From Bacillota bacterium (GTDB lineage: Bacteria > Bacillota > Bacilli > Paenibacillales > NBRC-103111): DNA of 64,000 nucleotides. The stretch is taken from contig JAEWGW010000004.1 in NCBI GenBank assembly GCA_023388055.1, positions 186,001 through 250,000 on the forward strand, written 5' to 3'. Position 1 is the first letter of the stretch. Each line of letters starts with the position of its first letter. This document shows positions 6,840 through 15,387 of this stretch, piece after piece. Position numbers and translations under genes: made by a program. The notes below the pieces were generated by a model. That model was not told the DNA's origin. It did no database searches and was given only the letters and a program-made list of their open reading frames with translations.

Positions 6840-8276
6840 ATGGACCAAAATAGCAAGGCTTCTCAACAGGAGAAGCAGCTTCCTTGGTGGCAATTGTCAC
6901 TGCTTGGCGTTGCCTGTACAGTCGGTACAGGTTTTTTTCTGGGCTCCGCCATCGCCATTGAGATCGGCGGGCCGTCCGTGCTGTTCAACTATGCATTAGC
7001 GGCCGTTGGCACCTACCTGGTATTCGACCAGCTGGCCCGAATGACGGCGGAGCATCCCATGGAGGGCTCCTTCCGCTCATATGCGGGGAAAGCCTATGGA
7101 CGTTGGGCCGGCTTCAGCAGCGGCTGGGTTTATTGGTCCGCCGAGCTTCTGATTATGGGCAGCCAGCTGACGGCCTTGTCCCTGTTCAGCCGGTTCTGGT
7201 TTCCGGCGGTGCCCATGTGGTGCTTTGCCGCGGGATTCGGAGTGCTGGGACTGCTGGTGATTATTTGGGGAACCAAGGTATTCGACAGGCTGGAGAATAC
7301 GCTGGCTGTGATGAAGACGGCCGCCATCCTGATGTTTCTGATTATCGCAGGATTGGCGCTGGCTGGGGTGCTTACACCCAAGGAGCATGGTGCGGCGATT
7401 CCGGGGGAGTGGCTGCCCAAAAGCTACACCGGACTTTGGTCGGCGCTGATCTTTTCCTTCTATGCCTTTGGGGGGATTGAGGTCATCGGACTTCTGACCA
7501 CCCGGCTGAAGAAGCCTGAGGATGCACCGAAGGCGGGAAAGGTGATGCTTCTGGCCCTTGCCGTGCTGTATGTCTTGTCCATCGGGTTTGTCCTGCTGCT
7601 GGAGCCCTGGACCTCATATGCCTCCAACGAAAGCCCGTTTATCGTCTCCCTGGCTGAATACAATCTTCCGTTTGTCCCGCATCTGTTTAATGCCGTCCTG
7701 ATTGCCGCCGGCTTTTCCACCATGACCGCCTCCCTGTTCGCCGTCACCACCATGGTGGTCACGCTGGCCAAGGATCATGACGCGCCGGCGGTTTTTGCCG
7801 GGAAAGCAGGAGAAAACGGCAAAAAGCCCCTAACTGCCGTGGGTTTGTCGGCAGCAGGCTTGACCGCTTCGGTGGTATTCGCACTCCTTATGCCGCAGAG
7901 TGTGTATGAATATTTGACAACAGCTGCCGGCATCATGCTGCTGTACAACTGGTTTTTTATTCTGGTGACGGCAAGGCGGCTGCTTCCCGCCACACCTATG
8001 ATGCGCACCAAGCAGTTCGCAGGTATGGCGCTAATCGCACTGGCGGTGTTCGGCACCTTGTTCCACAGCATCAGCCGCCCCGGCTTCTTCATCAGCCTGG
8101 GCTTCACCGGAGTTATCGCCGCTATCACCTTTTTGATGAAGCGGGTCTGGAAGAAGCAGGACGGCGGTCCGTCAGCCAAAGAGAAGCCGGAACGCCTGCA
8201 CGCCGAAGAAGCTGCCGAAGCCGATAAGGGACAGACCGGAAATCACCGACACCGCCACAAGGAGCCCGCGCGTTAA
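6840..8276 (+). CDS. APC superfamily amino acid permease
   Basis: 478 residues with about 12 membrane helices. Helix 1 has the family GVACTVGTGFFLGSAIAIEI glycine-rich substrate motif. The helix 2-3 loop has QLARMTAEHPMEGSFRSYA, and helix 6 has FSFYAFGGIEVIGLL. The protein is of the amino acid/GABA permease type; the substrate cannot be read. An AAGGGG lies about 10 bases before the ATG. The C-terminal tail (~70 residues) is charged, ends RHRHKEPAR, and overlaps the 3' end of the convergent LysE-type gene by 105 bases. Confidence 0.88.
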   Translation: MDQNSKASQQEKQLPWWQLSLLGVACTVGTGFFLGSAIAIEIGGPSVLFNYALAAVGTYLVFDQLARMTAEHPMEGSFRSYAGKAYGRWAGFSSGWVYWSAELLIMGSQLTALSLFSRFWFPAVPMWCFAAGFGVLGLLVIIWGTKVFDRLENTLAVMKTAAILMFLIIAGLALAGVLTPKEHGAAIPGEWLPKSYTGLWSALIFSFYAFGGIEVIGLLTTRLKKPEDAPKAGKVMLLALAVLYVLSIGFVLLLEPWTSYASNESPFIVSLAEYNLPFVPHLFNAVLIAAGFSTMTASLFAVTTMVVTLAKDHDAPAVFAGKAGENGKKPLTAVGLSAAGLTASVVFALLMPQSVYEYLTTAAGIMLLYNWFFILVTARRLLPATPMMRTKQFAGMALIALAVFGTLFHSISRPGFFISLGFTGVIAAITFLMKRVWKKQDGGPSAKEKPERLHAEEAAEADKGQTGNHRHRHKEPAR

Positions 8277-8798
8277 AAATCTGCGGAACGCACTGGCCAT
8301 CAGTGCCATCAGCACATCCCACAGCATAATCCCAGCCATAATGGCGCTGCTGTACAGCAGGACCTCCCGTGCTTCGTATTTGGCGATCATATCCGCCAGT
8401 ACCGAGCCGTAAATTCCCAGCCAGAACAGTATGGACATGGGATTGGAGACGGACAGCAGGAACCCTGACAGAAACGACTTGATAGGCGCCTCGCCACCTC
8501 CCCGGTGGGCATCTCCCTGTTTGCCGGCACGAAGCAGGCTTTCGATACCCATATAGGTCAGGACAAAACAGCCGAATAGCCACAGGAAGGTTTTCATAAA
8601 CGGTTCATTCAAAAAATGGATGACGCCAAAATAAACCAGCAGCATAAAAGCACCGTCAGCAAGCATAGCCCCAAGCCCCACCAGCCATGCATGCCAGAAA
8701 CCGCTGCGGATGCCCCGCTCCATCTGCGCCGTATTAATGGGGCCGATCGGGGCGGCCAGCGATAAACCCAACAGAAAATGGCTGAACAATACGGCCAT
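8172..8798 (-). CDS. LysE family amino acid/metabolite exporter
   Basis: 208 residues with six predicted membrane helices. The N-terminal LSLAAPIGPINTAQMERGIRSG is the LysE/RhtB signature (P-G-P/P-I-G-P motif). A second half has LSGFLLSVSNPMSILFWLG, the matching N-P motif. I chose the ATG at 8798 because GGGAGGTGGGTAAGC precedes it; the longer frame enters the intergenic region. It converges with and overlaps the APC permease gene, so the two transcripts are antisense to each other at their ends. Likely exports amino acids or related metabolites. Confidence 0.88.
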   Translation of the reverse strand: MAVLFSHFLLGLSLAAPIGPINTAQMERGIRSGFWHAWLVGLGAMLADGAFMLLVYFGVIHFLNEPFMKTFLWLFGCFVLTYMGIESLLRAGKQGDAHRGGGEAPIKSFLSGFLLSVSNPMSILFWLGIYGSVLADMIAKYEAREVLLYSSAIMAGIMLWDVLMALMASAFRRFLTRGLLVAVSVISGLSLIGFGSFFGVQAFRLLFG

Positions 8799-8922
8799 GC
8801 TTACCCACCTCCCATATTCCTCATAAGAGAATATGCGGTTGTCCAGGCTCGTACCACAGAAATCTGCGAATCGTTTCGGCGCCACCGGGAAGTGCGTACC
8901 CGTAATTCAAGGAGGGAAATAC

Positions 8923-10143
8923 ATGAGCGCGCCTAAAAAAAAGGACCTGCTGGCCATATCCTCCATTCCGTTGATTATGACACTAGGAAACTCCATGCTG
9001 ATTCCGATCCTGCCCGGCATGCGCAGCCAATTGAACGTCAGCTCCTTTCAGGTCAGTCTGATCATTACCGTCTATTCTGTCGTGGCGATTTTCCTGATTC
9101 CGGTGGCAGGCTTTCTGTCCGACCGCTTCGGCAGGAAAAAGGTGATCATCCCCAGCCTGATCCTTACCGGGCTCGGGGGTCTGCTCTGCGGGATTGCCTC
9201 CGTTTGGTTCGGGAACGCGTACCTGTGGATATTGGTAGGCCGGTTTATCCAGGGAATCGGCGCAGCCGGGGCGTTTCCCATTGTTATGCCGCTGGTAGGG
9301 GACTTATTCCAGGATGAAGCCCAGGTTAGTGCAGGCTTGGGTATCGTGGAAACCTCCAATACCTTTGGCAAGGTGCTGAGCCCCATTCTCGGCTCCTTAT
9401 TGGCCGCCCTGGTTTGGTACGCTCCCTTTTGGGCCATCCCGGTGCTGTGTGCAGCGTCTCTTCTGATGGTGTGGTTTATGGTCAAGGTGCCCAAGAAGAA
9501 GGGTCAGGACAAACCTCCCCGTATTCCGGAGTTCTTCCAATCGGTTAAAACCCTGTTTAAGGAAAAAGGCCGCTGGCTGTATGCCATCTTTGCCTTGGGC
9601 GGCATTAGCATGTTTGTGGTGTTCGGCACCCTCTTTTATTTGTCGGAAATGCTGGAGGATGAACATGGGATGCATGGGGTTCTAAAAGGGAGTATGCTGG
9701 CCATCCCGACTGCGGCGTTATGCGTATGCTCCTTCGGAACAGGGAAGCTCATCGGGGACCATAAGAAACGGATGAAGTGGTTCAACCTGGCCGGTGTGAT
9801 CCTGCTCTCTGCCGCGGCGCTGGCCTGTGCCTGGTTCGGCGAAAACTCCCTCCTGCTGGATATGACCCTGATTTCATTAAGCTCCGCAGGGGTGGGCATT
9901 GCCCTGCCTTGTCTCGATGCCTTCATCACCGAAGGAATCGAAAAGGAACAGCGCGGCACCGTCACCTCCTTCTACAGCAGCATGCGGTTCATCGGCGTTG
10001 CGGCCGGACCTCCCGTTGCCTCCGTGATGCTGAAGTCGTCGGCAGGTCCCTTCTTCTATCTGGCGGCCGGGTTAGGAGCCGTTGGGATTCTGTTGTCCGC
10101 CTTCGCTCTTAAGCCCAAGGAGGACCAAGCGGCGGAAAGCTGA
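8923..10143 (+). CDS. MFS efflux transporter (DHA1-like)
   Basis: About 406 residues, 12 membrane helices. Motif A between helices 2 and 3 is GFLSDRFGRKKV. Helix 4/5 has RFIQGIGAAGAFPIVMPLVG, typical of drug:H+ antiporters of the tetracycline/multidrug type. The ATG at 8923 has CAAGGAGGGAAATAC before it; the in-frame extension upstream is not supported. Divergent from the LysE-type gene, with 124 bases between starts. A bidirectional terminator follows. Substrate unknown. Confidence 0.88.
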   Translation: MSAPKKKDLLAISSIPLIMTLGNSMLIPILPGMRSQLNVSSFQVSLIITVYSVVAIFLIPVAGFLSDRFGRKKVIIPSLILTGLGGLLCGIASVWFGNAYLWILVGRFIQGIGAAGAFPIVMPLVGDLFQDEAQVSAGLGIVETSNTFGKVLSPILGSLLAALVWYAPFWAIPVLCAASLLMVWFMVKVPKKKGQDKPPRIPEFFQSVKTLFKEKGRWLYAIFALGGISMFVVFGTLFYLSEMLEDEHGMHGVLKGSMLAIPTAALCVCSFGTGKLIGDHKKRMKWFNLAGVILLSAAALACAWFGENSLLLDMTLISLSSAGVGIALPCLDAFITEGIEKEQRGTVTSFYSSMRFIGVAAGPPVASVMLKSSAGPFFYLAAGLGAVGILLSAFALKPKEDQAAES

Positions 10144-10162
10144 CCAAAAGACGCACAAAAAA

Positions 10163-10185
10163 ACTCCAGCCTCCTGGAGTTTTTT
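10163..10185. terminator. Bidirectional rho-independent terminator
   Basis: Stem ACTCCAG / CTGGAGT with a 4-base loop, flanked by A-run and T-run. It serves the MFS gene ending at 10143 and the convergent phosphotransferase gene ending at 10200. Confidence 0.88.
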
Positions 10186-10199
10186 GGGCATTCCTCCGG

Positions 10200-11267
10200 T
10201 CATTGGCTGCCATACTCAAACGGCGCTTCGCAGGAGTAGATGTCATGGAAGAACCCCATATACGGGATGTTCTCCTCCATACATTTGATCTTGTACAACA
10301 GCTCCTCATCACACTCCGGCTCCTCGCCGTTATGTCTCATCACCTCAAACGCATCCACGATGTTTTCCATCAGCACCACTTGAATGAATAGAGAGAGTTG
10401 ATCCAGCATCTGCTGCTCCAATCCGGTTTCCGACCGGTACCCCTCCAGGACGGCCGTAAAATACTCCTCCATAAACCGTCTGCGCTTCTCGGTATCCCGT
10501 TCGCGTTGAATCCAGCCCGTTCCATGTGTCCACAGATTAGCCAGATCGTACAGGTACCAGCAGAAGCAGGAGTTGTCGAAATCGAATACGGTAATATCTC
10601 CGTTATCGTAATCGATCCTATAGTTCCCGTCGCTGTAGTCATAATGGACCATCCCGTACACGTCAGGGCTTCTGTCCAGGGTTTCCAGCGCAGCCATCAG
10701 CTCGGCCAGCTTCTCCCGAAGCAGCGATAAGGAGGCAGGAATCAGCTCATTAATATAGCCTGTATGGTACTTGTCAAAAAAGCTATAACGGCGGTGGGCT
10801 GGACGGTAACCCTTGGACAGGTGGTGGAGCTTGCCCAGAGTTTTGCCGCAGTTGTAGAAATATTCGCTAAGAGGCACACCCTCACGGTACCGGTAATGGT
10901 TTTCCGCCAGTGATTTTCCCTTGGCCTTGTGGAACAGGCAGACCAGGCAGGTTTGGCTCCCGTGGTTGATTTCCTCCACCAGCTCCCCGCTGCGGGAGGG
11001 AATCACATCCGCCACACTGCCGCCGTTGCAGGCCAAATAACGGATGTATTCCGCCTCGGCCAGCACATCCTCCCGGCTCCTGTCCGGCAAATAGGAGATT
11101 CGGAGTATGAGGGGCGCCGCCCCTTCTTTCTCGCAGATAAATACAACATTGCGGCCTCCGTCATGGCCTTCGACCGGGCTGAAGTCGTATCCTTCCAGCC
11201 CGTACAGCTCCGAGATGGGCTGCAATAATTCTGTCTTCGTGATGTGAACAACCTCGTTATGGTTCAA
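10200..11267 (-). CDS. APH-family phosphotransferase
   Basis: 355 residues with the aminoglycoside-phosphotransferase/choline-kinase fold. The catalytic loop is MVHYDYSDGNYRI (H-x-D-x-x-x-x-N) and the metal-binding aspartate is in ITVFDFDNSC. The start is a TTG with AAAGGGGACTTTAG in front. The family covers antibiotic kinases, homoserine/methylthioribose kinases and spore-coat kinases. Nothing here identifies the substrate, and it need not confer resistance. It stands alone, with its 3' end at a shared terminator and its 5' side next to a dispersed repeat element. Confidence 0.85.
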   Translation of the reverse strand: MNHNEVVHITKTELLQPISELYGLEGYDFSPVEGHDGGRNVVFICEKEGAAPLILRISYLPDRSREDVLAEAEYIRYLACNGGSVADVIPSRSGELVEEINHGSQTCLVCLFHKAKGKSLAENHYRYREGVPLSEYFYNCGKTLGKLHHLSKGYRPAHRRYSFFDKYHTGYINELIPASLSLLREKLAELMAALETLDRSPDVYGMVHYDYSDGNYRIDYDNGDITVFDFDNSCFCWYLYDLANLWTHGTGWIQRERDTEKRRRFMEEYFTAVLEGYRSETGLEQQMLDQLSLFIQVVLMENIVDAFEVMRHNGEEPECDEELLYKIKCMEENIPYMGFFHDIYSCEAPFEYGSQ

Positions 11268-11371
11268 CTAAAGTCCCCTTTCGTTTTGAAGTAGTTGGAG
11301 TAACTTTTGGGTGGATATCGGTGGTGAAGATGCGGATGTCGGCGGTTGCGGGTTCGCTTGTGGTTGCGCCC

Positions 11372-11556
11372 GTAACGGACCACACAGACCTTATTTCGCC
11401 GAAATGCCCACTTGGGGAAATCTTACGGACAGGAGAGCCCTTATTCACCCTACATCCTCTGGTTATGAGGAGAATCTGGGCAAATAAGGGCCGTGGAGTC
11501 CGCAAGAACAAGAAAATGATGATTCTGCGCCGAATAAGCGCCGTGGGGTCCGTTAG
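11372..11556. repeat. 185-bp four-unit dyad element, class A copy 1
   Basis: Two forward units (11372-11398, 11422-11446) and two reverse units (11481-11506, 11531-11556). The unit is roughly TAACGGAC, 8-10 variable bases, then GCCCTTATT. Forward units start 50 bases apart and reverse units start 50 bases apart. The outer units resemble each other most, as do the inner units, giving a nested dyad. The 11268-11708 gap between two minus-strand genes holds this element and otherwise only a short CCTCCTAGGAGG palindrome near 11587. Confidence 0.8.
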
Positions 11557-11708
11557 GTAGCGGGGCCCGGAACTCGGCAACTGCACCTCCTAGGAGGCTT
11601 CTCTCCACTACCTCGTCTGCTACCGGACCGGGTTATCGCACCTTCCATCATTTCGGCTTCGCCCAATTCGAGCTCCCATCACCCATCCAGCCTCCGGCAT
11701 GGACCGGG

Positions 11709-12452
11709 TTATGGAAGCGTGGCGGTTACCATGATCTCGATGGCATCGAGCTGGATGTGCTGGCGCAGCTCCCATTTGCCCAAGGTGCCGCCCCATACAT
11801 GGTCCACCCTCAGCCCGGCTTGCGCAAACATATCCTTCAGCTCAAACGGGAAATATCTCCGCTCCTTCACCTCAACCTGCTTCTTGCCCTCAGGCAGCTC
11901 CCATTCAGTCACCGCCTGCTCCACCATCGTCACCGGGTTAAACCGGCCCGAATCCACATCCTCCTGAGTGAGGTTGCGAATCCGGCAATAGACGTTCAGG
12001 GTCGTCAGAATAAACCGCCCTTGGGGCTTCAAGGCAGCGGCTACCTGACGGAGAATGCCCATATCATGCTCCAGCGGCTCTTCATCCCTGCCGACCAGAC
12101 CGAAGGCACCTTCGCACAAACAAATCACCGCGTCAAATTTCTTCTCCGGAACGTAGGTGACCGCATCGCTATGAATCCACTCCACCTCAACCCCTGCCGC
12201 AGCAGCAGCCTTTTCCGCCTCCGCCAGCATCCCTTGGGAGATGTCCAAACCCGTCATCTTAAAGCCGCGTTTGGCCAGCTCAATGGAATGCCGTCCGGTA
12301 CCGCAGCCTACATCAAGAATGCTCCCGCCCGGGGCCAGGTTCAATTCCTGAAGCACAAAATCCACTTCCGACAAGGTATTGCGGGTAAATCCGTTTTTCA
12401 TATAATGCGGCGCATGGGCATCAAAAAAAGCTTGCCAATTAGATGTGTTCAA
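11709..12452 (-). CDS. Class I SAM-dependent methyltransferase
   Basis: About 247 residues. SAM motif I is SILDVGCGTGRHSIELAKRG, followed by MTGLDIS (motif II), AVICLCEGAFGL and LKPQGRFILTTLN. I prefer the TTG at 12452, preceded by GGAGGGATACGAAGA. An in-frame ATG 35 codons upstream (MQYEKSV...) is a possible alternative, with a GGGAG too close to it. It lies downstream of the MerR/TipAS regulator with its own likely promoter at 12583-12611. Substrate unknown. Confidence 0.87.
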   Translation of the reverse strand: MNTSNWQAFFDAHAPHYMKNGFTRNTLSEVDFVLQELNLAPGGSILDVGCGTGRHSIELAKRGFKMTGLDISQGMLAEAEKAAAAAGVEVEWIHSDAVTYVPEKKFDAVICLCEGAFGLVGRDEEPLEHDMGILRQVAAALKPQGRFILTTLNVYCRIRNLTQEDVDSGRFNPVTMVEQAVTEWELPEGKKQVEVKERRYFPFELKDMFAQAGLRVDHVWGGTLGKWELRQHIQLDAIEIMVTATLP

Positions 12453-12582
12453 TCTTCGTATCCCTCCATGTTTTGAGAACCACGGAAGCCACTGTCCCGT
12501 GGTCAGATTTGTCCGAATCCCTTCTTCACACAGATGGACAGACTTTTCATACTGCATCGCTCCCTTATCAGTTGATAGATAG

Positions 12583-12611
12583 AGCATAGTGTTCCCTGCC
12601 AATTTCTTCAA
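12583..12611 (-). promoter_or_regulatory. Promoter of the methyltransferase gene
   Basis: Minus strand TTGAAG (12606-12611), 17-base spacer, TATGCT (12583-12588). This gives a leader of about 120 bases containing a GC-rich hairpin (ACCACGG / CCGTGGT) just before the ribosome binding site. No riboswitch class was recognised in it. Confidence 0.5.
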
Positions 12612-12659
12612 GAGGGCAATTTGGTTATATAAAAAACTTCCACCCAAGCAGCCCGGCTT

Positions 12660-13496
12660 TCATGACAACGCGTTATATTCCATTGCCCGGCCCACGAACA
12701 CAGCCGACCCTTTACCATGTCGGGTATCGATGATTGTGCCTGTTTCCTTGCCGTGCATGTAGCCGGTGTATATCTGTTTGAACAGCTGGGATATATCCTC
12801 CGAATGAAAAATTTGATGCGCGGTGCACTTCCACTCCTCAACGAGCTCTTGCACCTGTGGGTCGCTGATCTCCCGGCCTTTGTATGCCGCGATTTGTCCC
12901 ACAATGCCATCCAGCCTGATTTGCAGCTCTCCCGCATTTGTATCCGGCAACGGTTCGGCCTTCAGGGAAGCAATATAGCCGCCCAAACTCCCGTAATCCT
13001 TCACGGCTATCTCGATAATGGCGGCCTCATTACGCATCAATTCCTCCAAACATGCCTCCATACCTCCGTATTCCGCTATCAAGGCCTGACGGAGCTGCGG
13101 CTCTAATTGCGACAACCGGCTTCTGAGTAACTCTTCCAATTCGTGGTGCTTGAATACGTCAAAATCCATAACTTCCTCTCCCTTCAAAATGTGCTCCATC
13201 CTTTCAATCAACCTGCCCAAACGCTTTCTTTTGGCCTCCAGAACATCCTTCTGGCCCCGAATAACAGCTTTGGGATCAGACTGGGGTTGACTCATGATCA
13301 CTTTGATCCTCTTCAGCGGAAGATCCATTTCCTTATAAAACATAATCTGCTGAAGGCGTTCCAATGAACCTCGGTCATATTTGCGGTATCCGTTCGGCTC
13401 TATGGCACAAGGCTTGAGCATGTCTATCTGATCGTAATAGTGAATGGTCCTGACGCTGACCCCGCTCAACTTTGCCAACTCGTGAATGGACATCAT
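12660..13496 (-). CDS. MerR family regulator with TipAS-type effector domain
   Basis: 278 residues. The N-terminal MerR HTH is textbook (IHELAKLSGVSVRTIHYYDQ, later GYRKYDRGSLERLQQI), followed by a long coiled-coil helix (residues ~75-110). The C-terminal ~130 residues fit the TipAS antibiotic-recognition domain seen in TipA, Mta and SkgA. These proteins bind bulky ligands such as thiopeptides and activate promoters with long spacers. The gene has exactly such a promoter of its own (13520-13550). The methyltransferase gene 208 bases downstream is the nearest candidate target. GGGAGGTGAAGTACGG precedes the ATG. Confidence 0.9.
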   Translation of the reverse strand: MMSIHELAKLSGVSVRTIHYYDQIDMLKPCAIEPNGYRKYDRGSLERLQQIMFYKEMDLPLKRIKVIMSQPQSDPKAVIRGQKDVLEAKRKRLGRLIERMEHILKGEEVMDFDVFKHHELEELLRSRLSQLEPQLRQALIAEYGGMEACLEELMRNEAAIIEIAVKDYGSLGGYIASLKAEPLPDTNAGELQIRLDGIVGQIAAYKGREISDPQVQELVEEWKCTAHQIFHSEDISQLFKQIYTGYMHGKETGTIIDTRHGKGSAVFVGRAMEYNALS

Positions 13497-13519
13497 CCGT
13501 ACTTCACCTCCCTGCAGTC

Positions 13520-13550
13520 ATTCTAAACTATTACGTAACGTCTTAGTCAA
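13520..13550 (-). promoter_or_regulatory. MerR-type promoter with 19-bp spacer
   Basis: Minus strand TTGACT (13545-13550), 19-base spacer, TAGAAT (13520-13525). The spacer contains GACGTTACGTAA, resembling the operator core of BmrR/Mta-type regulators. A 19-base spacer is the hallmark of promoters twisted open by MerR proteins, so autoregulation is expected. Confidence 0.8.
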
Positions 13551-13589
13551 TCGGGAACATCAGCTTATTCAAGCCCTCTTTGCTCAGCA

Positions 13590-13642
13590 TTGACATATAT
13601 AGATACTCGATATATATTCATATATAGATTACCGATATATGG
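13590..13642 (+). promoter_or_regulatory. Promoter and direct-repeat operator of the PadR-SEDS operon
   Basis: TTGACA (13590-13595), 17-base spacer, TATATT (13613-13618). Two 24-base direct repeats of the form CATATATAGAT-x-A-x-CGATATAT lie at 13594-13617 and 13619-13642, 25 bases apart. Each has internal dyad symmetry. They overlap the core promoter and the start region, as expected for a PadR repressor. Confidence 0.75.
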
Positions 13643-13653
13643 AGGCACCTGAA

Positions 13654-13995
13654 ATGGACAAGGGACTGATTGCCGGCAGCACCACGCTGCTGGTGTTGAA
13701 GCTGCTGGAGCACAAGGATATGTACGGGTACCAGATGATTGAGGAGTTGGCCAAAAAATCCGACCAGACCTTCCATTTGAAGGCCGGCACCCTATATCCC
13801 ATTCTCCATGGTCTGGAGCAAAACGGGATGGTGACGTCCTATGACGAGCAGGCAGACGGCGCGCGTCTGCGCAAATATTACCGGTTGACCTCCAAGGGCA
13901 AAGGCCAGCTGGCTGACAAAAAGCAGGAATGGATGAAATACGCCCAGGCTGTCCAAAACATATTGAATGAAGGTGCCACCTATGCCGCCCATTGA
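13654..13995 (+). CDS. PadR family transcriptional regulator
   Basis: About 113 residues from the ATG at 13654 (GGAGGCACCTGAA in front). Short PadR of subfamily 2: HTH in TTLLVLKLLEHKDMYGYQMIEEL, recognition helix in KAGTLYPILHGLEQNGMV, basic wing in ARLRKYYRLTSKGKGQL. It is the first gene of an operon with two SEDS-like membrane proteins and overlaps the first of them by 14 bases. PadR-plus-HAAS-domain pairs are common in Firmicutes and are thought to form signalling units at the membrane. The operator repeats upstream suggest autorepression. Confidence 0.9.
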   Translation: MDKGLIAGSTTLLVLKLLEHKDMYGYQMIEELAKKSDQTFHLKAGTLYPILHGLEQNGMVTSYDEQADGARLRKYYRLTSKGKGQLADKKQEWMKYAQAVQNILNEGATYAAH

Positions 13996-15376
13996 GAAGC
14001 TGCGGGAATACACCAACACCGTCTGCAGCCAGATCCGCTGGAAAAAAGCCCGTGAGGCCGTATCGGAGGAAATCCACAGCCACCTCATGGACCAACGCGA
14101 GACGTACATACAGGAGGGAACAACGGAAGACACCGCCACGGAACAAGCCATTGCCGACATGGGAGACCCCGTAGCCGTAGGCACACAGTTGGACCGTGTC
14201 CACAGGCCCAAACCCCAGTGGGGGATGCTGGGATTGATCTTGGTTATGGTGGCGGTGGGGATTATTCTTCAAGCGCTGGTCCAAAATGATGTCGTGACTC
14301 GGTTTCGTACCCCCATCATGGTGGGATACCAGTTTAAATTTGCTTTGATTGGCCTGGGCGTCTTAGCAATAGCTTACATAATTGATTTTTCTGTTATCGG
14401 TAAGTATCCAAAAACTACCTACATCGCGATCCTTTGTTTGTTTTTAATCTCTCTCTTTCTTTCTCCCCTAAGAGGAGGCGCCCCCTATTACGCTACATAT
14501 TGCTCGCTGCTTTTTCCATTAGCCATCTCGAGTATGGTGTATGCCATGAGAGGGGAAGGATACTGGGGCATTACCGTCTGTGTAGGCGCTATTCTGTTCC
14601 CTGCCGCCTTAGCCTGGATGGTTCCCACGGTTGCCGGATTTGTGTTGACTGTCATTTGCGGGATGGTGATCCTTGGAATTGCTATCTCCAAAAATTGGTT
14701 CCAGATTAACAAGCTTCGCAGTTATCTATGGGCCTATCTGCCTTTTCTGGGGGCGACGCTGCTGTTTGCTTACATGGTTCTTCGCAACCCGTATAACGTC
14801 GAGCGGCTGCGCAACTTTCTGCATCCCGAGTTGGATCCGCGGGGAGGGGGGTATGTAGCGTTGGTGATGAGAAGCCTGCTGGAGAATGCCCAGCTATGGG
14901 GAAGCGGTACCATGCCCCAGCAGTTTGCGGAGAGGCAATCCTTCCCGCTGCCTTCCATTCATTCCGATCTGATGCTCACCTATCTGATTTTCAGACTGGG
15001 CTGGCTCCCCTTTGGGCTGATCGTTGCACTGCTTGTTCTCTTCATCATCCACAGCTTCCGGCAATGCTGGCGCCAAAAAAGCGTATTAGGCCAACTGGTA
15101 TCATACTCTGTTCTGTTGACCTTTACTCTCCAAACAGTACATTACATTACGTATAATACCGGCATATTACTTTTTGCCCCATTATCGCTGCCGCTCATTA
15201 CTTATGGTCTTGGGGGGATGGTCGTAAACATGGGACTCCTTGGACTGATGCTGTCCGTGTTCCGCAACGGGAGTGCGGCCAGGGACCGCATGTTGTCTTC
15301 CTCTGCCCCGCGGCCGTTCATTAGGTGGCGGAAGCGGAAGCTGGTTATTGATTTTGGGAGAAAACACGGAGAATGA
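13982..15376 (+). CDS. SEDS (FtsW/RodA/SpoVE-like) protein with N-terminal HAAS/DUF1700-like domain, copy 1
   Basis: About 464 residues. The first ~70 residues are helical and soluble (IEKLREYTNTVCSQIRWKKA, later AIADMGDPVAVGTQLDRVH), matching the permease-prefix/HAAS-like domain found beside PadR regulators. About ten membrane helices follow. The SEDS signature regions are present: SIHSDLMLTYLIFRLGW, which keeps the aspartate of the extracellular loop important in RodA, and LPLITYGLGGMVVNMGLLG in place of the usual F-x-S-Y-G-G motif. SEDS proteins polymerise peptidoglycan glycan strands. The start at 13982 is preferred over 13967 for RBS spacing, and the paralogue downstream has the same layout. 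Confidence 0.82.
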   Translation: MPPIEKLREYTNTVCSQIRWKKAREAVSEEIHSHLMDQRETYIQEGTTEDTATEQAIADMGDPVAVGTQLDRVHRPKPQWGMLGLILVMVAVGIILQALVQNDVVTRFRTPIMVGYQFKFALIGLGVLAIAYIIDFSVIGKYPKTTYIAILCLFLISLFLSPLRGGAPYYATYCSLLFPLAISSMVYAMRGEGYWGITVCVGAILFPAALAWMVPTVAGFVLTVICGMVILGIAISKNWFQINKLRSYLWAYLPFLGATLLFAYMVLRNPYNVERLRNFLHPELDPRGGGYVALVMRSLLENAQLWGSGTMPQQFAERQSFPLPSIHSDLMLTYLIFRLGWLPFGLIVALLVLFIIHSFRQCWRQKSVLGQLVSYSVLLTFTLQTVHYITYNTGILLFAPLSLPLITYGLGGMVVNMGLLGLMLSVFRNGSAARDRMLSSSAPRPFIRWRKRKLVIDFGRKHGE

Positions 15377-15387
15377 AGGTGCCAGAT

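Noticed and set aside
11257..11586. Minus-strand 109-codon gene over the repeat element
   Set aside because: It covers the class A repeat and overlaps the phosphotransferase start; composition is not protein-like and no RBS was seen.
12453..12582. T-box or other riboswitch in the methyltransferase leader
   Set aside because: A hairpin is present but neither the T-box sequence nor an anti-terminator with T-run could be found.
13565..14284. 239-codon minus-strand open frame
   Set aside because: Antisense to the padR and SEDS genes and covering their promoter; no family match.
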